A stretch of 64,000 nucleotides of DNA from assembly GCF_900187265.1 (NCBI RefSeq), contig NZ_LT906450.1, positions 3,153,444-3,217,443 on the forward strand, read 5' to 3'. Below, piece by piece: positions 28,039 through 39,247 of the stretch. A program made the translations under genes and the position numbers. The notes beneath the pieces were generated by a model that had not been told where the DNA came from, ran no database searches, and was given only the letters and a program-made list of their open reading frames with translations. Every line of letters starts with the position of its first letter. Within the stretch, counting starts at the first letter, position 1. The stretch comes from Rhodococcus rhodochrous. Lineage in GTDB: Bacteria; Actinomycetota; Actinomycetes; Mycobacteriales; Mycobacteriaceae.

Positions 28039-31000
28039 TCACGCCTTGACGATGGACGCGCGGGTTCCTTCGCCGAGTTCGATCGCCTCGCCCTCGGGGG
28101 CGCCGAGCTCGAAGGTCGTGGCGAGGATCTCGCCGGCGATCAGATCCCGGTGGCGTGCAGCCCATTCGGCGCGTTCGGCGGGAACCTCGAACCGCACCGA
28201 GATGCGGTCGGAGACCTCCAGGCCGAGGTTGCGGCGCGCGTCCTGGAACTCGCGGATGCGGTCCTTGGCCCAGCCCTCGGCCTCGAGTTCCTCGGTGACG
28301 GTCGTGTCGAGGACCACCAGGCCGTTGCCACCCGGCAGCGCGGCGGTGGATTCCGGCTCGGCCGCGACGAGACGGCTGGTGTACTCCTCGGGCAGCAGGG
28401 CGATTCCGGCCGCGGTGACCGTGCCGTCCTCCGCCTGCGTCCAGTCGCCCGCCTTGACCGCCTTGATGACCTTCTGCACGTCCTTGCCGAGACGCGGACC
28501 GGCGGCACGCGCGTTGACGACCACCTCGAACCGGCCGTGGGCCTCGACGTCGTCGGTGGTCACGACCCGCTTGACGTTGACCTCGTCCTTGATGAGGTCG
28601 ACGAACGGATCGAGATGCGACGAACCCGGCGTCGCCACCGTGACCTCGGGCAGCGGGAGTCGCACGCGCAGCTTCTGGGCCTTGCGCAGCGACAGCACGG
28701 TCGAGCACACCCCGCGCACCTCGTCCATCGCCGCGACGAGCGCGGGATCCGAGGGCAGGTCGTCGGACGCCGGCCAGTCCGCCAGGTGCACCGACCGGCC
28801 ACCGGTCAGACCCCGCCAGATCACCTCGGACGCCATCGGCAGCAACGGCGCGGCCAGGCGCGTGACGACTTCGAGCACCGTGTGGAGGGTGTCGATCGCG
28901 TCGGTGTCCTCGTCCCAGAACCGGTTCCGCGAGCGGCGCACGTACCAGTTGGTCAGCGCGTCGCAGAAGGTGCGCAGCTCGTCGCACGCCCCGGCGATGT
29001 CGACGGCCTCGAGCGCCTCGGTGATGACGTCGCGGGTCTGCGCGAGCTTGGCGAGGATGTACCGGTCGAGCACGTTCGTCGAATCGGTCCGCCAGGTGCC
29101 CGGCTTCGACGCGTACAACTGCAGGAAGCTCCATGCGTTCCACAGCGGCAGCAGCGCCTGTCGCACACCCTCCCGGATGCCCTGTTCGGTGACGACGAGG
29201 TTGCCGCCGCGCAGGATCGGCGAAGACATGAGGAACCAGCGCATCGCGTCGGAGCCGTCGCGGGCGAAGACCTCGTTGACGTCGGGGTAGTTGCCCTTCG
29301 ACTTGCTCATCTTCAGACCGTCGTCGCCGAGGACGATGCCGTGCGCGGCAACGCATTTGAAGGCGGGACGGTCGAACAGCGCGGTGGCCAGGACGTGCAG
29401 CGTGTAGAACCAGCCGCGGGTCTGGCCGTTGTACTCGACGATGAAGTCGCCTGGGTAGTGCGTGTCGAACCAGTCGCGGTTCTCGAAGGGATAGTGCACC
29501 TGGGCGAACGGCATCGAGCCGGACTCGAACCAGCAGTCGAGGACCTCGGGGACGCGACGCATGGTCGACTTCCCGGTCGGGTCGTCGGGATTCGGCCGGG
29601 TGAGTTCGTCGATCATCGGCCGGTGCAGGTCGGTGGGCCGCACGCCGAAGTCGCGTTCGAGTTCGTCGAGCGAACCGTAGACGTCGACACGCGGGTACTC
29701 CGGGTCGTCCGAGATCCACACCGGGATCGGACTGCCCCAGTAGCGGTTACGGCTGATGTTCCAGTCGCGGGCGCCTTCGAGCCACTTGCCGAACTGACCG
29801 TCGCGGATATGCTCGGGCACCCATGTGATCTGCTGATTGAGCTCGACCATGCGGTCGCGGAAACGGGTGACGGCGACGAACCACGACGGCACCGCCATGT
29901 AGATCAGCGGCTGGCCCGACCGCCACGAGTGCGGGTAGGAGTGCTCGATGGTCTCGTGCCGCAACAGCTTTCCGGCGGCCTTGAGGTCCTTGATGATGAC
30001 CGGGTTGGCGTCGAAGACCTGCAGGCCCTCGTACGGCGGCACCATCGAGGTGAACTTGCCGCCCGGATCGAGCGGCTGCACGAGCTCGATGCCGTTGCGC
30101 TGGCAGTACTCCATGTCCTCTTCACCGAAAGCCGGTGCGAGGTGGACGATTCCGGTACCGGACTCGGTGGTCACGTAGTCGGCGGCGATCACCCGGTGCG
30201 CGTTCTCGCGGCCGGTGAAGAAGTCGAAGGGCGGCTCGTAGGCGAGGCCGACGAGGTCGGTGCCGCGGTAACGGCCGAGCACCTCGGGCTCCTCGCCGAG
30301 TTCGCGGGCGTAGTGGCCGAGACGATCCTGCGCGAGCACGTAGGTCTTGTCGTCGGCGCCGCGCACGGCGACGTACTCGATCTCGGGGTGCACCGCGATC
30401 GCGAGGTTGGACGGCAGGGTCCACGGCGTGGTGGTCCAGATGAGCGCGCACGCGCCGTCGAGTTCGGAGCCGGGGGCGCGCAGCACCATGTCGACGGTGA
30501 CCGCCGGGTCCTGACGCATCTTGTAGGCGTCGTCGAGACGGGTCTCCTGGTTCGACAGCGGCGTCTGCTCGTACCAGCTGTAGGGCAGCACGCGGAAGCC
30601 CTGGTAGATCAGGCCCTTCTCGTACAGCGACTTGAACGCCCACATGACCGACTCCATGAAGTCGAGGTCGAGGGTCTTGTAGTCGTTGTCGAAGTCGACC
30701 CAGCGGGCCTGACGGGTGACGTAGTCGCGCCACTCACCGGTGTAGCGCAACACCGACTGCTTGCAGTAGGCGTTGAACTCGGCCAGACCCATCGAGTCGA
30801 TCTCGGACTTGTCCTTGATGCCGAGCTGCTTCTCCGCCTCGAGCTCGGCGGGCAGGCCGTGGCAGTCCCAGCCGAAGCGGCGGTCGACCTTCTTGCCGAG
30901 CATGGTCTGGAAACGCGGGACGACGTCCTTGACGTAGCCGGTGAGCAGGTGCCCGTAATGCGGGAGACCGTTCGCGAAGGGCGGGCCGTCGTAGAAGACG

Positions 31001-31197
31001 AACTCGTCGGCGCCGTCGCGGTTGCGCAGCGAGGCCTCGAAGGTTCCGTCGGAGGCCCACTGAGCGAGCACACGTTCTTCGAGGGCCGGGAAGTCGACAC
31101 CCGAATCGCGCGGCAGGCCGTAGTCGACGCGCGGATATCCGGCAGTACTGCCGGCGGTTGCTGCGGTGGGATCCGGTGCAGCGTGGTTCTCGGTCAC
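28039..31197 (-). CDS. ileS: Isoleucyl-tRNA synthetase
   Basis: Class I synthetase, 1052 aa. HIGH motif as PHYGH in [16 protein letters not shown] near residue 65, KMSKS in [12 protein letters not shown] near 615, with the CP1 editing domain between. The length and motif context match the eukaryote-like (type 2) IleRS of mycobacteria, which is usually less sensitive to mupirocin. GTG 31197 has GGAGGAGCC upstream. It is controlled by a T-box leader immediately upstream. In M. tuberculosis ileS is far from wag31, so the adjacency here reflects rearrangement. Confidence 0.97.
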   Translation of the reverse strand: MTENHAAPDPTAATAGSTAGYPRVDYGLPRDSGVDFPALEERVLAQWASDGTFEASLRNRDGADEFVFYDGPPFANGLPHYGHLLTGYVKDVVPRFQTMLGKKVDRRFGWDCHGLPAELEAEKQLGIKDKSEIDSMGLAEFNAYCKQSVLRYTGEWRDYVTRQARWVDFDNDYKTLDLDFMESVMWAFKSLYEKGLIYQGFRVLPYSWYEQTPLSNQETRLDDAYKMRQDPAVTVDMVLRAPGSELDGACALIWTTTPWTLPSNLAIAVHPEIEYVAVRGADDKTYVLAQDRLGHYARELGEEPEVLGRYRGTDLVGLAYEPPFDFFTGRENAHRVIAADYVTTESGTGIVHLAPAFGEEDMEYCQRNGIELVQPLDPGGKFTSMVPPYEGLQVFDANPVIIKDLKAAGKLLRHETIEHSYPHSWRSGQPLIYMAVPSWFVAVTRFRDRMVELNQQITWVPEHIRDGQFGKWLEGARDWNISRNRYWGSPIPVWISDDPEYPRVDVYGSLDELERDFGVRPTDLHRPMIDELTRPNPDDPTGKSTMRRVPEVLDCWFESGSMPFAQVHYPFENRDWFDTHYPGDFIVEYNGQTRGWFYTLHVLATALFDRPAFKCVAAHGIVLGDDGLKMSKSKGNYPDVNEVFARDGSDAMRWFLMSSPILRGGNLVVTEQGIREGVRQALLPLWNAWSFLQLYASKPGTWRTDSTNVLDRYILAKLAQTRDVITEALEAVDIAGACDELRTFCDALTNWYVRRSRNRFWDEDTDAIDTLHTVLEVVTRLAAPLLPMASEVIWRGLTGGRSVHLADWPASDDLPSDPALVAAMDEVRGVCSTVLSLRKAQKLRVRLPLPEVTVATPGSSHLDPFVDLIKDEVNVKRVVTTDDVEAHGRFEVVVNARAAGPRLGKDVQKVIKAVKAGDWTQAEDGTVTAAGIALLPEEYTSRLVAAEPESTAALPGGNGLVVLDTTVTEELEAEGWAKDRIREFQDARRNLGLEVSDRISVRFEVPAERAEWAARHRDLIAGEILATTFELGAPEGEAIELGEGTRASIVKA

Positions 31198-31440
31198 AGC
31201 GTGGCTCCTCCGTGCCTGGATACGTCTCGGCACGGGGACGATCGCCGTGCGCATGCACGGCCACCGCGGTACCACCCCGCTTGCACGTCCCCGAGGGACG
31301 GCCACTCGTTCGGGCTGTGACGGGCCCACCCGTCCGGTTCTACTGGGCGACCGGCAAGGTCGCCGTTCTTCCGGAGGCTCCCCGGTGATGGCCGGATCGA
31401 CGCCACCCGCGATCGCGGGATCGAGCTTCACACTCGGTGA
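31198..31440 (-). promoter_or_regulatory. Short T-box riboswitch of ileS
   Basis: The minus-strand leader carries the hallmark T-box AAGCGGGGTGGTACCGCGG (31264-31282) and, about 105 bases before it, an ATC isoleucine specifier codon (31387-31389) in GGCCATCACCGGGGAGCC. This is the ultrashort actinobacterial ileS T-box, which acts on translation: uncharged tRNA-Ile pairs with the specifier and the T-box and frees the GGAGG site. A -10 box TACAAT (31446-31451) sits just upstream. The -35 is weak. Confidence 0.92.
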
Positions 31441-31458
31441 TGCATATTGTAGGACGCT

Positions 31459-31731
31459 TCATCGATCCGACGAATTCCGGTCGCCGGGACGCCGGCGCGG
31501 TGCGCGCCGACCGGAACGTCCGCCCGAGGTTCCGGCCTGCCCGACGGAACGGGGATCGGCCCACTCACCTTCGGCCGAACTCCGTCCGCCGAGTGCGCTC
31601 GCCAGCAGGAGCACTGCTCCCACGACGCACACCGCGATACAACCCCATGCCCAGACCACCGAACCGGTCATCAACGCGATCACGAGAAGACCGAATCCGA
31701 CAGCTGCGAGTACCAGCGTGACGACGAGCAC
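31459..31731 (-). CDS. Small membrane protein between wag31 and ileS
   Basis: A 90-aa protein: two adjoining helices (VVTLVLAAVGFGLLVIALM and VVWAWGCIAVCVVGAVLLLASAL) then a hydrophilic Ser/Gly/Arg tail. GGAGGAG precedes the GTG start. It lies 63 bases after wag31 and 8 bases before the ileS -10 box, so it is probably the last gene of the sepF/wag31 end of the dcw cluster. Function unknown. Confidence 0.75.
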   Translation of the reverse strand: MLVVTLVLAAVGFGLLVIALMTGSVVWAWGCIAVCVVGAVLLLASALGGRSSAEGEWADPRSVGQAGTSGGRSGRRAPRRRPGDRNSSDR

Positions 31732-31794
31732 GACGCTCCTCCTCTACCGAGGTACAGCACCAGGCCGTACAGCACGAGCCGGAGAGACCGTCGG

Positions 31795-32643
31795 TCAGCT
31801 GTTGCCCTTCGCGAAGGACGACGATCCGAACGACGACGACGAGTTGGACTGGTTGAACACTTCCTGTCCACCGTCCACCGGAACCGCGGAACCGCGCTGC
31901 TCGAGCTCTTCGAGCTGCGACTCCAGGTAGGACTTCAGGCGCACCCGGTACTCGCGCTCGAACGTCTTGAGCCGCTCGATACGCTCCTCCAGCACCGAAC
32001 GCTGCTGGTTGATCGTGGCCATGATCTCGGTGTGCTTCTTCTCCGCGTCCGCCTGCAGCGCATCGGCCTTCTCCTTGGCCTGACGCAGCTGGGTCTCCGA
32101 ACGGGTGCGCGCATCGGCGAGCATCGCGTCGGACTTCTGCCGCGCGTCGGCGATCATCGCCTCGCTGCGGGTACGTGCATCGGAGACGAGCTGCTCGGAG
32201 TTGGTCCGGGCGTTGCGCACGAGCTCCTCGGCCTCGGCCTTGGCGTCGCCGGTGAGGCGGTCGGCCATCTCCTGCGCGAGTCCGAGGACCTTGGCGGCCT
32301 GCATGCTCGCATCGCCGCTCGACGGCGCAGCGGCGACCGGGGCGGGTGCCGGCGCCGGAGCGGGCTCCGGCTTCGGTGTCTCGACGACGCGCGCGGGTTC
32401 GGGTTTGGACGGGGCCGCCGGCGCGGACGACGACGCGGCGCGCGGTGCCTTCTTGGCCTCGGCGAGCTCCTGGTCGAGTTCGGCCACCCGCTGACGCAGG
32501 TCGGCGTTCTCCTCGATGAGGTTCGTCAACTCCTGCTCGACGAGATCGAGGAAGGCGTCGACCTCGTCCTCGTTGTAACCACGCTTCCCGATCGGAGGCT
32601 TGCTGAACGCGACATTGTGCACATCAGCTGGTGTCAGCGGCAT
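31795..32643 (-). CDS. wag31: Polar growth protein Wag31 (DivIVA)
   Basis: Coiled-coil protein that marks poles and recruits cell-wall synthesis in actinobacteria. It is 282 aa: the conserved membrane-binding N-terminus [32 protein letters not shown], a first coiled coil to about 66, a Pro/Ala/Glu linker, then a long coiled coil (about 110-250) and a Ser-rich tail. The start region holds an inverted repeat GAAGG-gat-CCTTC overlapping the ribosome-binding site. An upstream TTGATA-16-GATTAC is a promoter candidate. The neighbours yggT and sepF are as in other actinobacteria. Confidence 0.96.
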   Translation of the reverse strand: MPLTPADVHNVAFSKPPIGKRGYNEDEVDAFLDLVEQELTNLIEENADLRQRVAELDQELAEAKKAPRAASSSAPAAPSKPEPARVVETPKPEPAPAPAPAPVAAAPSSGDASMQAAKVLGLAQEMADRLTGDAKAEAEELVRNARTNSEQLVSDARTRSEAMIADARQKSDAMLADARTRSETQLRQAKEKADALQADAEKKHTEIMATINQQRSVLEERIERLKTFEREYRVRLKSYLESQLEELEQRGSAVPVDGGQEVFNQSNSSSSFGSSSFAKGNS

Positions 32644-32794
32644 GGAAGGATCCCTTCACGCGTCGAGTAAGCGGTCAAGCAGGCGTTCTGAGTAATCGAC
32701 AGTGCGTTACGCGTATCAAAACCCACTGTATACGGCACTCCATTGTGGCACACGGCAGCTCCGGGACGGCCCGACACGGCGTCGGATGCAGGCA

Positions 32795-33085
32795 TCATGC
32801 TGCGCCGCCCCTGGGCAGGAATGCCATGAGGAAATACACGATGAACAGCAAGACCATGATGGACAGATCGAGCCGTACACCACCGAGATTGAGCGGCGGA
32901 ATCAGTCTCCGCAGCAGCTTCACCGGCGGATCCGTGACCGTGAAGATCGCCTCGAGAACGACGACCACGAAGCCGGACGGCTTCCACTCCCGCGCGAAGG
33001 TTCTGATGAACTCGACGATGATCCGTCCGATCAGCAGAAGCCAGAAGATGAACAGCAGGAACCACAGCACCTCGAAAACGGCCAC
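32795..33085 (-). CDS. yggT: YggT family membrane protein
   Basis: A 96-aa protein with two hydrophobic hairpins: EVLWFLLFIFWLLLIGRIIVEF and LDLSIMVLLFIVYFLMAFL, and the conserved TDPPVKLLRRLIPPLNLGG loop. GTG 33085 gives the usual YggT length; a longer frame upstream crosses a terminator-like hairpin. YggT is a standard neighbour of sepF/wag31 and is thought to aid division or osmotic stress; its biochemical role is unknown. Confidence 0.9.
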   Translation of the reverse strand: MAVFEVLWFLLFIFWLLLIGRIIVEFIRTFAREWKPSGFVVVVLEAIFTVTDPPVKLLRRLIPPLNLGGVRLDLSIMVLLFIVYFLMAFLPRGGAA

Positions 33086-33127
33086 CTGCCCACAATGCCC
33101 GACGATGACGGGTCGATCAAAACCGAA

Positions 33128-33165
33128 ACGCCCGGCCTGCAGTGATCTGCATGATGGCCGGGCGT
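33128..33165 (-). terminator. Terminator-like hairpin between sepF and yggT
   Basis: ACGCCCGGCC pairs with GGCCGGGCGT (10 bp), with an inner stem TGCAG/CTGCA. On the minus strand it is followed at once by the T-rich GTTTCGGTTTTGAT. It lies 76 bases after sepF and 42 bases before yggT and is the best Rho-independent terminator in the window. Confidence 0.75.
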
Positions 33166-33241
33166 ATCGGAACGCTCGAGGGACGGCGACGGGCATGCCA
33201 CGACGGACGTGCTGTGTGCACGCCCGCGCAGCGCGCGTCGA

Positions 33242-33904
33242 CTACTGCTGGTTGTAGAAGCCGGTCTCGGCGATACGTCGCCGTTCCTCGGCGGAGACGT
33301 CGATGTCGGCGGGCGAGAGCAGGAAGACCTTCGTGGCCACCTTGTCGAACGAACCGCGCAGCGCGAAGGCGAGCCCGGCCGCGAAGTCGACGAGGCGCTT
33401 GGCGTCGGCGTTGCTCATCTCGACGAGGTCCATGATGACCGGCGTTCCGTCGCGGAAACGCTCACCGATCGTGCGCGCCTCGCTGTAGTCGCGGGGGCGC
33501 AACGTGGTGATCTTGGACAACGGACCTCCCTCGTCGAAGAGCGCACCACGCCGGGGCTCGGCACGCTCGAGTCGGCTCTCCGCCGTCAGTGGTGCGCGGC
33601 TGGGAACCGCGCGGGCCGGGGTGGGCGCCGGACGAGGGCTGCGGGCCGTGATGGGCTCGACCCGCGGACGCGGCGCCGGCTCGTACCGGTCGAATTCGTC
33701 GTGCTCGAACTCGCGGACCGGTTCCTCGCGGTGCGACGGGGCGTACTCGTCGCGGTGCGACGGGGCGTAGCCGCCGTAGGGCGCGTCGCCGTAGTCGCGA
33801 TCGCGGTCACGGCGGCCACTCGCCGGATCGTCGAGGTACTCGTCCTCGTAATCCTCGAGCGGCACCATCCCGAAGTACGCCTTGAACTTGTGGAGTGTGC
33901 TCAT
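33242..33904 (-). CDS. sepF: Cell division protein SepF
   Basis: Membrane-binding FtsZ partner, 220 aa. The N-terminal amphipathic [14 protein letters not shown] anchors to the membrane; a long Asp/Arg/Pro-rich linker follows; the C-terminal SepF fold reads [54 protein letters not shown]. The linker holds a duplicated YAPSHR(D/E)E encoded by 20-bp repeats at 33726 and 33750. ATG 33904 is the family start. It binds the conserved tail of FtsZ coded upstream. Confidence 0.95.
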   Translation of the reverse strand: MSTLHKFKAYFGMVPLEDYEDEYLDDPASGRRDRDRDYGDAPYGGYAPSHRDEYAPSHREEPVREFEHDEFDRYEPAPRPRVEPITARSPRPAPTPARAVPSRAPLTAESRLERAEPRRGALFDEGGPLSKITTLRPRDYSEARTIGERFRDGTPVIMDLVEMSNADAKRLVDFAAGLAFALRGSFDKVATKVFLLSPADIDVSAEERRRIAETGFYNQQ

Positions 33905-33936
33905 CGATCGCCTTTCCCTCGCGCGGCGGATGTCAT

Positions 33937-34671
33937 TCAGGCTAACGGTCGATACCCCAAGACCGCCGTTCCGACACGCACGCACGTCGAACCCCATCGA
34001 ACCGCGTGCTCGAGGTCACCCGACATGCCCGCGGACAGCTCCACCGCCGCCGGGTGGTCCTGCAGCAACCGTGCATGCATGCCGTGCAGCAGCTCGAATG
34101 CCCGCTCGGGCTCCCACCCGAGCGGCGGCACCCCCATCAGGCCTCCGAGTTCGAGGACCTCGGACGCGGCGACCGCCTCCGCGAGGGCGGGCAGATCCTC
34201 GGCCACCACGCCACCACGCTCACGGTCGCCGTCGAGGCTGACCTGCAGCAGCGCCCGGAGCGGTGCGGTGCGTTCGCCGGCGTCGAGGGCCGCCCGCACC
34301 CCCTTCTCGAAGGCCTGCACGAGACGGAGACTGTCGACCGAGTGCACCGTATGCGCCCAGCGGACGACCGCGCGGGCCTTGTTGCGCTGCACCCGCCCGA
34401 TCATGTGCCACTCGACCGGCGCGGTGACGCTCTCCCGGAACTCGGCGATCTTCGCGCTCGCCTCCTGCTCGCGGGACTCGCCGAAACGTTCGCATCCCAG
34501 CTCGTGGAGAAGCACGGCGTCGGACGCGGGAAAGAACTTGGTGACCGTCAGCAAGGCGACGTCCGACGGATCACGGCCGGCGGCGCGTGCCGCGGCGTCG
34601 AGTCGCTCGCGGACGGCGGCGAGACGCCCGGCGAGTTCGTCGCGCCGGTTCTCGGAGGTAGGGGCGCTCAC
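33937..34671 (-). CDS. yggS: YggS/PROSC family PLP-binding protein
   Basis: A 244-aa PLP-binding barrel protein that keeps PLP and amino-acid pools balanced. The PLP lysine is in [40 protein letters not shown] and [28 protein letters not shown] are family blocks. The GTG start overlaps the pgeF stop by four bases. It lies in the usual place between pgeF and sepF. Confidence 0.93.
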   Translation of the reverse strand: MSAPTSENRRDELAGRLAAVRERLDAAARAAGRDPSDVALLTVTKFFPASDAVLLHELGCERFGESREQEASAKIAEFRESVTAPVEWHMIGRVQRNKARAVVRWAHTVHSVDSLRLVQAFEKGVRAALDAGERTAPLRALLQVSLDGDRERGGVVAEDLPALAEAVAASEVLELGGLMGVPPLGWEPERAFELLHGMHARLLQDHPAAVELSAGMSGDLEHAVRWGSTCVRVGTAVLGYRPLA

Positions 34672-35414
34672 GCCGTTCCCTCCTCGCCGGCCTCCTCGAG
34701 CCAGACGACCGAGGCGAAGCGGCCCGTAGGTGCCGAGCGCCGGTGGCTGAACAGCGAGGTGTCCTCGATCGTGCAGCGCGGATCCTCCACCACGGCGGTC
34801 ACGCCGTGGTCGGCGAGTTGGCGGCGCAGTCCGGCACGCAGGTCGAGTCCCGGAGTACCGCGGTTCGTGCGGGTCGCGCTGCCGGGCAGGTGAGCCTCGA
34901 CATCGGCCCTCATCGCCGCGGGCACCTCGTACTGTCGTCCGCTCGCAGCGGGCCCGAGCAACGCGCCGATGCGATCGGGGCGGGCGCCGAGATCGACCAT
35001 GACGTCGAGCACGCGCGGGAGGATCCCGATGCGCGCCCCCACCCGGCCGGCGTGCACGGCGGCGATCACCCCGGCCACCTCGTCGGACAGCAGGATCGAC
35101 ACGCAGTCGGCGCTGAGGGTCACGAGCGCGAGCCCGGTCTCGCGCGTGACGAGCGCATCGGTGGCGGGAACGGGTTCGGACACCGGCCCGTCGACCACGG
35201 TGACGTTGCGGCTGTGGATCTGTTCCATCCAGACGAACCGCTCCGGCGGCAGCCCGAGGACGGACGCGAGCCGCCGCCGGTTGGCGGCGACTGCGGCCGG
35301 GTCGTCACCGACGTGGTCGGCGAGGTTGAAACTGTCGTACGGAGGTGCGGAGACCCCGCCGGCTCGTGTGGTCACGACCCGGCGGGCGCGCAGCAGGCGG
35401 TGCGGAGCCGTCAA
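34668..35414 (-). CDS. pgeF: Peptidoglycan editing factor PgeF (YfiH/laccase domain)
   Basis: A 248-aa copper/zinc protein of the YfiH family, linked to removing mis-incorporated residues from UDP-MurNAc peptides. Signatures: [50 protein letters not shown] and [14 protein letters not shown] (the HAGWRG of other bacteria is HAGRVG here, as in mycobacteria). TTG 35414 overlaps the ftsZ stop (TTGA); no better start is seen. Confidence 0.9.
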   Translation of the reverse strand: MTAPHRLLRARRVVTTRAGGVSAPPYDSFNLADHVGDDPAAVAANRRRLASVLGLPPERFVWMEQIHSRNVTVVDGPVSEPVPATDALVTRETGLALVTLSADCVSILLSDEVAGVIAAVHAGRVGARIGILPRVLDVMVDLGARPDRIGALLGPAASGRQYEVPAAMRADVEAHLPGSATRTNRGTPGLDLRAGLRRQLADHGVTAVVEDPRCTIEDTSLFSHRRSAPTGRFASVVWLEEAGEEGTA

Positions 35415-36646
35415 CGGCGCATGAAGATCGGCACGTCGACGTCGTCGTCGCCGTCGTCGTCGATGTCCACGCTGCGGGGTGCGTGGCCGCCTCCGGCCGG
35501 CGGCTGGTTGCCGACGGGGGGCTGGTCGCGCACCGGGGTGGGTTCGACCGTCTCGCGCTCGGGACGGCCGAGCTCGCCGGCACGCGCGACGCCGATCGCA
35601 CCGGGCCGACCGGCCGGCTGTTGCTGCTGCGGCTGCTGCCCCTGGCCCGACTGCTGACCCGGTTGCTGCTGGCCCACCTCGACGGGACGGCGGGCGGGCG
35701 TTCCGCCCTCGAAGCCGGCGGCGATGACGGTCACGCGGACCTCGTCGCCGAGCGAGTCGTCGATGACCGTGCCGAAGATGATGTTGGCATCGATGTGCGC
35801 TGCCTCCTGCACGAGCGAGGCGGCCTCGTTGATCTCGAACAGGCCGAGATCGGATCCGCCGGCGATCGACAGCAGCACGCCGCGCGCGCCTTCCATCGAC
35901 GCCTCGAGCAGCGGCGAGTTGATCGCGGCCTCCGCGGCCTTGATCGCACGACCCTCACCGCGCGAGGAGCCGATGCCCATCAATGCGGAGCCGGCACCCG
36001 ACATGACGCCCTTGACGTCGGCGAAGTCGACGTTGATCAGACCCGGGGTGGTGATGAGGTCGGTGATGCCCTGGACACCGTTGAGGAGCACCTCGTCGGC
36101 GGAGCGGAAGGCGTCCATGAGGCTGACGGCGGCATCGCCGAGCTGGAGGAGCCGGTCGTTGGGGATGACGATGAGCGTGTCGCAGGACTCGCGCAGCGTC
36201 TGGATGCCGGTGTCGGCCTGGCTGCCGCGGCGCTTGCCCTCGAACGAGAACGGACGCGTGACGACACCGACGGTGAGCGCGCCGAGCTTGCGGGCGATGC
36301 TCGCGACGACGGGAGCGCCGCCGGTACCGGTTCCACCACCCTCGCCTGCGGTCACGAAGACCATGTCGGCGCCCTTGAGCACCTCTTCGATCTCGTCCTT
36401 GTGATCCTCGGCGGCCTTGCGGCCGACCTCCGGGTCTGCGCCGGCGCCGAGTCCGCGGGTCAGTTCGCGGCCGACGTCGAGCTTGACGTCGGCATCCGAC
36501 ATGAGCAGAGCTTGCGCGTCGGTGTTGACGGCAATGAACTCGACTCCCTTGAGTCCCTGCTCGATCATGCGGTTGACCGCGTTCACGCCGCCACCGCCGA
36601 TACCGACGACCTTGATTACGGCGAGGTAGTTGTGCGGGGGCGTCAT
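35411..36646 (-). CDS. ftsZ: Cell division GTPase FtsZ
   Basis: Tubulin-like GTPase forming the Z ring, 411 aa. GTP-binding [14 protein letters not shown] and tubulin signature [16 protein letters not shown] are intact, as is the T7-loop region [16 protein letters not shown] Gln/Pro-rich spacer (from about 320) leads to the C-terminal peptide [12 protein letters not shown], the SepF/FtsW-binding tail. It is preceded by a 262-bp leader with its own promoter elements and followed by pgeF with overlapping stop and start. Confidence 0.98.
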   Translation of the reverse strand: MTPPHNYLAVIKVVGIGGGGVNAVNRMIEQGLKGVEFIAVNTDAQALLMSDADVKLDVGRELTRGLGAGADPEVGRKAAEDHKDEIEEVLKGADMVFVTAGEGGGTGTGGAPVVASIARKLGALTVGVVTRPFSFEGKRRGSQADTGIQTLRESCDTLIVIPNDRLLQLGDAAVSLMDAFRSADEVLLNGVQGITDLITTPGLINVDFADVKGVMSGAGSALMGIGSSRGEGRAIKAAEAAINSPLLEASMEGARGVLLSIAGGSDLGLFEINEAASLVQEAAHIDANIIFGTVIDDSLGDEVRVTVIAAGFEGGTPARRPVEVGQQQPGQQSGQGQQPQQQQPAGRPGAIGVARAGELGRPERETVEPTPVRDQPPVGNQPPAGGGHAPRSVDIDDDGDDDVDVPIFMRR

Positions 36647-36908
36647 GTGCTCTCGCCTTCCTGAAGTTCCGGGTGGTGCATGGTGTCCGGGTGGTGCTCG
36701 GGTCTGGGTGGTGCTGGGTCTGGGTCTGGCTCGATGTCGGTCACGTCCGCCGGTCGGGCGGACGGCTCCGCAGCGCGCTGCCCCGACAAACCCTCAACCA
36801 CAGCTTGAAGGTTATGTCAAGTAACGCGACTGTCCGAAACGCTATGGCACGGGTACCGGGATTAGCCAGTAGACGCGCCGGACACGCCGGACGAATTTCG
36901 TCGATCCC
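36647..36908 (-). promoter_or_regulatory. ftsQ-ftsZ intergenic leader
   Basis: This 262-bp gap has no gene. On the minus strand a perfect -35 TTGACA (36815-36820) sits within CTTGA-N8-TCAAG, with only a weak -10 (TTGAGG) 17 bases on. Further down, CGTCCGCC/GGCGGACG (36744-36764) forms a hairpin, and GCACCACCC occurs three times (plus-strand gggtggtgc at 36671, 36689 and 36706) in a C-rich stretch before the start. It gives ftsZ its own promoter and a leader of well over 100 bases. Confidence 0.6.
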
Positions 36909-37682
36909 TCACCTCACCGTCGGCAGGTCGGGACTCGCCACGTCGAACCGCTCCCCCGGCTGCGTCAGCAGCGGGCCGACGACCGCCGCCTTCCGCTCGG
37001 AACGATCGGTCCCACCCCACACCACGACACGCCCGTCGGTGAGGACGATCGAGATGTCGGACGAGGAGGGCGCTTCGACCGTCTCCACCTGCACGCGCAG
37101 GTCGGGCGGCAACTTGTCGAGCACCTCCACGGCGGCGCGGGTCGCGGGATCGCCGGTGCCCGGCGTCGGGGTGACGAGGCGGGGCGTGAACATCGGGGGC
37201 GGTTCGACCGCGAAGTCCACTCCCTCGATATCGACCGAATGGGTGCCGTCGGGGGCGTCGAAGAAGACCATCGCCTCGCGCTCGGTCACCGTCACCCGAA
37301 CGGTGGAGGGATAGACCCGCTGGACCCGGGCCGACGCCGCGCGCGGAATCGTGGCGACCCGCTGGGCCGCCGCGGCCGTGTCGACCCGGAGCAGCGGCGT
37401 GCCCTCGGCGACCGCGAGCGCGTCGACCACCTCGTCGTAGGTGACGACCTCGATCCCGTCCACCTCGATCACCCGCACGGACAACAACGGCGACAGCCAG
37501 GCCACCGCGATGGCACCGAGGAGCACCGCGACGACAGCCGCCCCGACGAGCACGGTCCGCAAGCGCACCGACCGCCCGGACGGGCGCCGGGCGGTACTGC
37601 GTTCGCGGGCTTCATCGGGATCACGGGATTCGCGTGACGGTCGCCCGCGGCGGCGGCGTGACGAGACGGCGGCGGGCGTCAC
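36909..37682 (-). CDS. ftsQ: Cell division protein FtsQ
   Basis: Bitopic divisome protein of 257 aa. A basic N-terminus rich in Arg, one helix ([19 protein letters not shown], about 44-62), then the POTRA domain ([24 protein letters not shown]) and the beta domain ending near VAWLSP...[23 protein letters not shown] 37682 overlaps the murC stop. It bridges FtsL/FtsB to FtsI/FtsW. Confidence 0.93.
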   Translation of the reverse strand: MTPAAVSSRRRRGRPSRESRDPDEARERSTARRPSGRSVRLRTVLVGAAVVAVLLGAIAVAWLSPLLSVRVIEVDGIEVVTYDEVVDALAVAEGTPLLRVDTAAAAQRVATIPRAASARVQRVYPSTVRVTVTEREAMVFFDAPDGTHSVDIEGVDFAVEPPPMFTPRLVTPTPGTGDPATRAAVEVLDKLPPDLRVQVETVEAPSSSDISIVLTDGRVVVWGGTDRSERKAAVVGPLLTQPGERFDVASPDLPTVR

Positions 37683-39247
37683 GAGCCGATCGGCCCCGGT
37701 CCGGAACCGCCGGGTGCGCGGAATCCGCCGGGCTCGGGAACCGCCCCGGCCGGACGGAAACGACCCGGTTTGCTGTGCAGCGCGTCGAGGATCTGCCGGC
37801 CCAGCATCGTGACGTCACCGGCACCCATCGTGATCACGACATCACCCGGCCGGGTCAGACGCGCGACCTGCCGCGGCACCGCGGACAGATTCGGCTGGTA
37901 GTGCACAGGCTTGCTCACCGCCCGCGCGACCAGCGCACCGCTGACACCGGGGATCGGTTCCTCGCGGGCGCCGTAGACGTCGAGCACCACGACCTCGTCG
38001 GCGAGGTCGAGCGCCTGCCCGAACTCGGTGGCGAACGCCTCGGTGCGCGAGTAGAGATGCGGCTGGAAGACGACGATCACGCGGGGTCGTTCGGTGCCGG
38101 TCTCGGTGTAGCGCAGCGGCTCTCCCGCGACGAGTTCGGCCGCGGCCGCGAGGACCGCGCGGACCTCGGTGGGATGGTGGGCGTAGTCGTCGAACACCCG
38201 CACGCCGTGTTCGCGGCCGGTGTACTGGAACCTCCTGTGGACACCACCGAAGCCGGCGAGGCCCTCCAGCGCCTCGTCGACCTGCGCTCCCGCTTCGAGC
38301 GCCGCAAGCAGCGCGGCGAGAGCATTGAGCGCCATGTGCCGGCCGGGGACGGACAGTCGCACGGTGCGCGGCGAATCCTCACCCGCGAGGTGGAACTCGG
38401 CGACGCCGCCGACGTCCTTGGCCTCCCAGCCGAGCAGCCGCACCCCGACGGGAACGCCGCGGTGGTCGCCCGCGGTGCCGATGACGTCGGCGGTGCCGTA
38501 ACCCTGCACCCGCAGGTCGTCGCGGCCGAGGGCGACGACGCGTTCGGCGAGGGCCGCCGAGCCGGGATCGTCGAGGCAGACGACGAGCAGGCCGCCGGGG
38601 GCGATGCGGGCGACGAACTCGTCGAAGACCGCCGTGTACGCCTCCGGCGTGCCGAAGTAGTCGAGGTGGTCGGCCTCGATGTTCGTGACGATCACGGTGT
38701 TCGGGTCGTACTGCAACAGCGAGCCGTCGCTCTCGTCGGCTTCGGCGACGAAGACGTCCCCGCTGCCGTGGTGGGCGTTGGTCCCGGATTCGTTGAGTTC
38801 ACCGCCGACCGCGAAGGACGGATCGAAGCCGCAGTGCTGCAGCGCGACGACGAGCATCGACGTCGTGGAGGTCTTGCCGTGGGTGCCGGAGACCAGGAAC
38901 GTGCGGTTCCCTCGCATCAGCGAGGCGAGGACCGCGGGGCGCAACAGGATCGGGATGCCCCGCTCGCGGGCGGCGACCAGTTCGGGATTGTCCTTCGGGA
39001 TGGCCGCGAACGTCGTGACCAGGGCGGTGGGACCACCCTCGAGCAGGTCGAGAGCCTCGGCGGCGTGGCCGATGCGGACCTGCGCGCCGCGGGCCCGCAG
39101 CGCGAGCACACCGCGGCTCTCCTTCGCGTCGGAACCCGATACCTGTCCCCCACGGGCGAGCAGGATCCGGGCGATGCCCGACATCCCGGCACCGCCGATA
39201 CCGACCATGTGCACCCGCTCGAGCTCGGCGGGCAACTGCGCACTCAT
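37679..39247 (-). CDS. murC: UDP-N-acetylmuramate-L-alanine ligase MurC
   Basis: Adds L-Ala to UDP-MurNAc, 522 aa. Rossmann start [25 protein letters not shown] loop [26 protein letters not shown], and the C-terminal [15 protein letters not shown] with [15 protein letters not shown] Gly/Pro-rich tail follows. ATG 39247 overlaps the murG stop. Normal length and all Mur-ligase motifs are present. Confidence 0.97.
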   Translation of the reverse strand: MSAQLPAELERVHMVGIGGAGMSGIARILLARGGQVSGSDAKESRGVLALRARGAQVRIGHAAEALDLLEGGPTALVTTFAAIPKDNPELVAARERGIPILLRPAVLASLMRGNRTFLVSGTHGKTSTTSMLVVALQHCGFDPSFAVGGELNESGTNAHHGSGDVFVAEADESDGSLLQYDPNTVIVTNIEADHLDYFGTPEAYTAVFDEFVARIAPGGLLVVCLDDPGSAALAERVVALGRDDLRVQGYGTADVIGTAGDHRGVPVGVRLLGWEAKDVGGVAEFHLAGEDSPRTVRLSVPGRHMALNALAALLAALEAGAQVDEALEGLAGFGGVHRRFQYTGREHGVRVFDDYAHHPTEVRAVLAAAAELVAGEPLRYTETGTERPRVIVVFQPHLYSRTEAFATEFGQALDLADEVVVLDVYGAREEPIPGVSGALVARAVSKPVHYQPNLSAVPRQVARLTRPGDVVITMGAGDVTMLGRQILDALHSKPGRFRPAGAVPEPGGFRAPGGSGPGPIGS

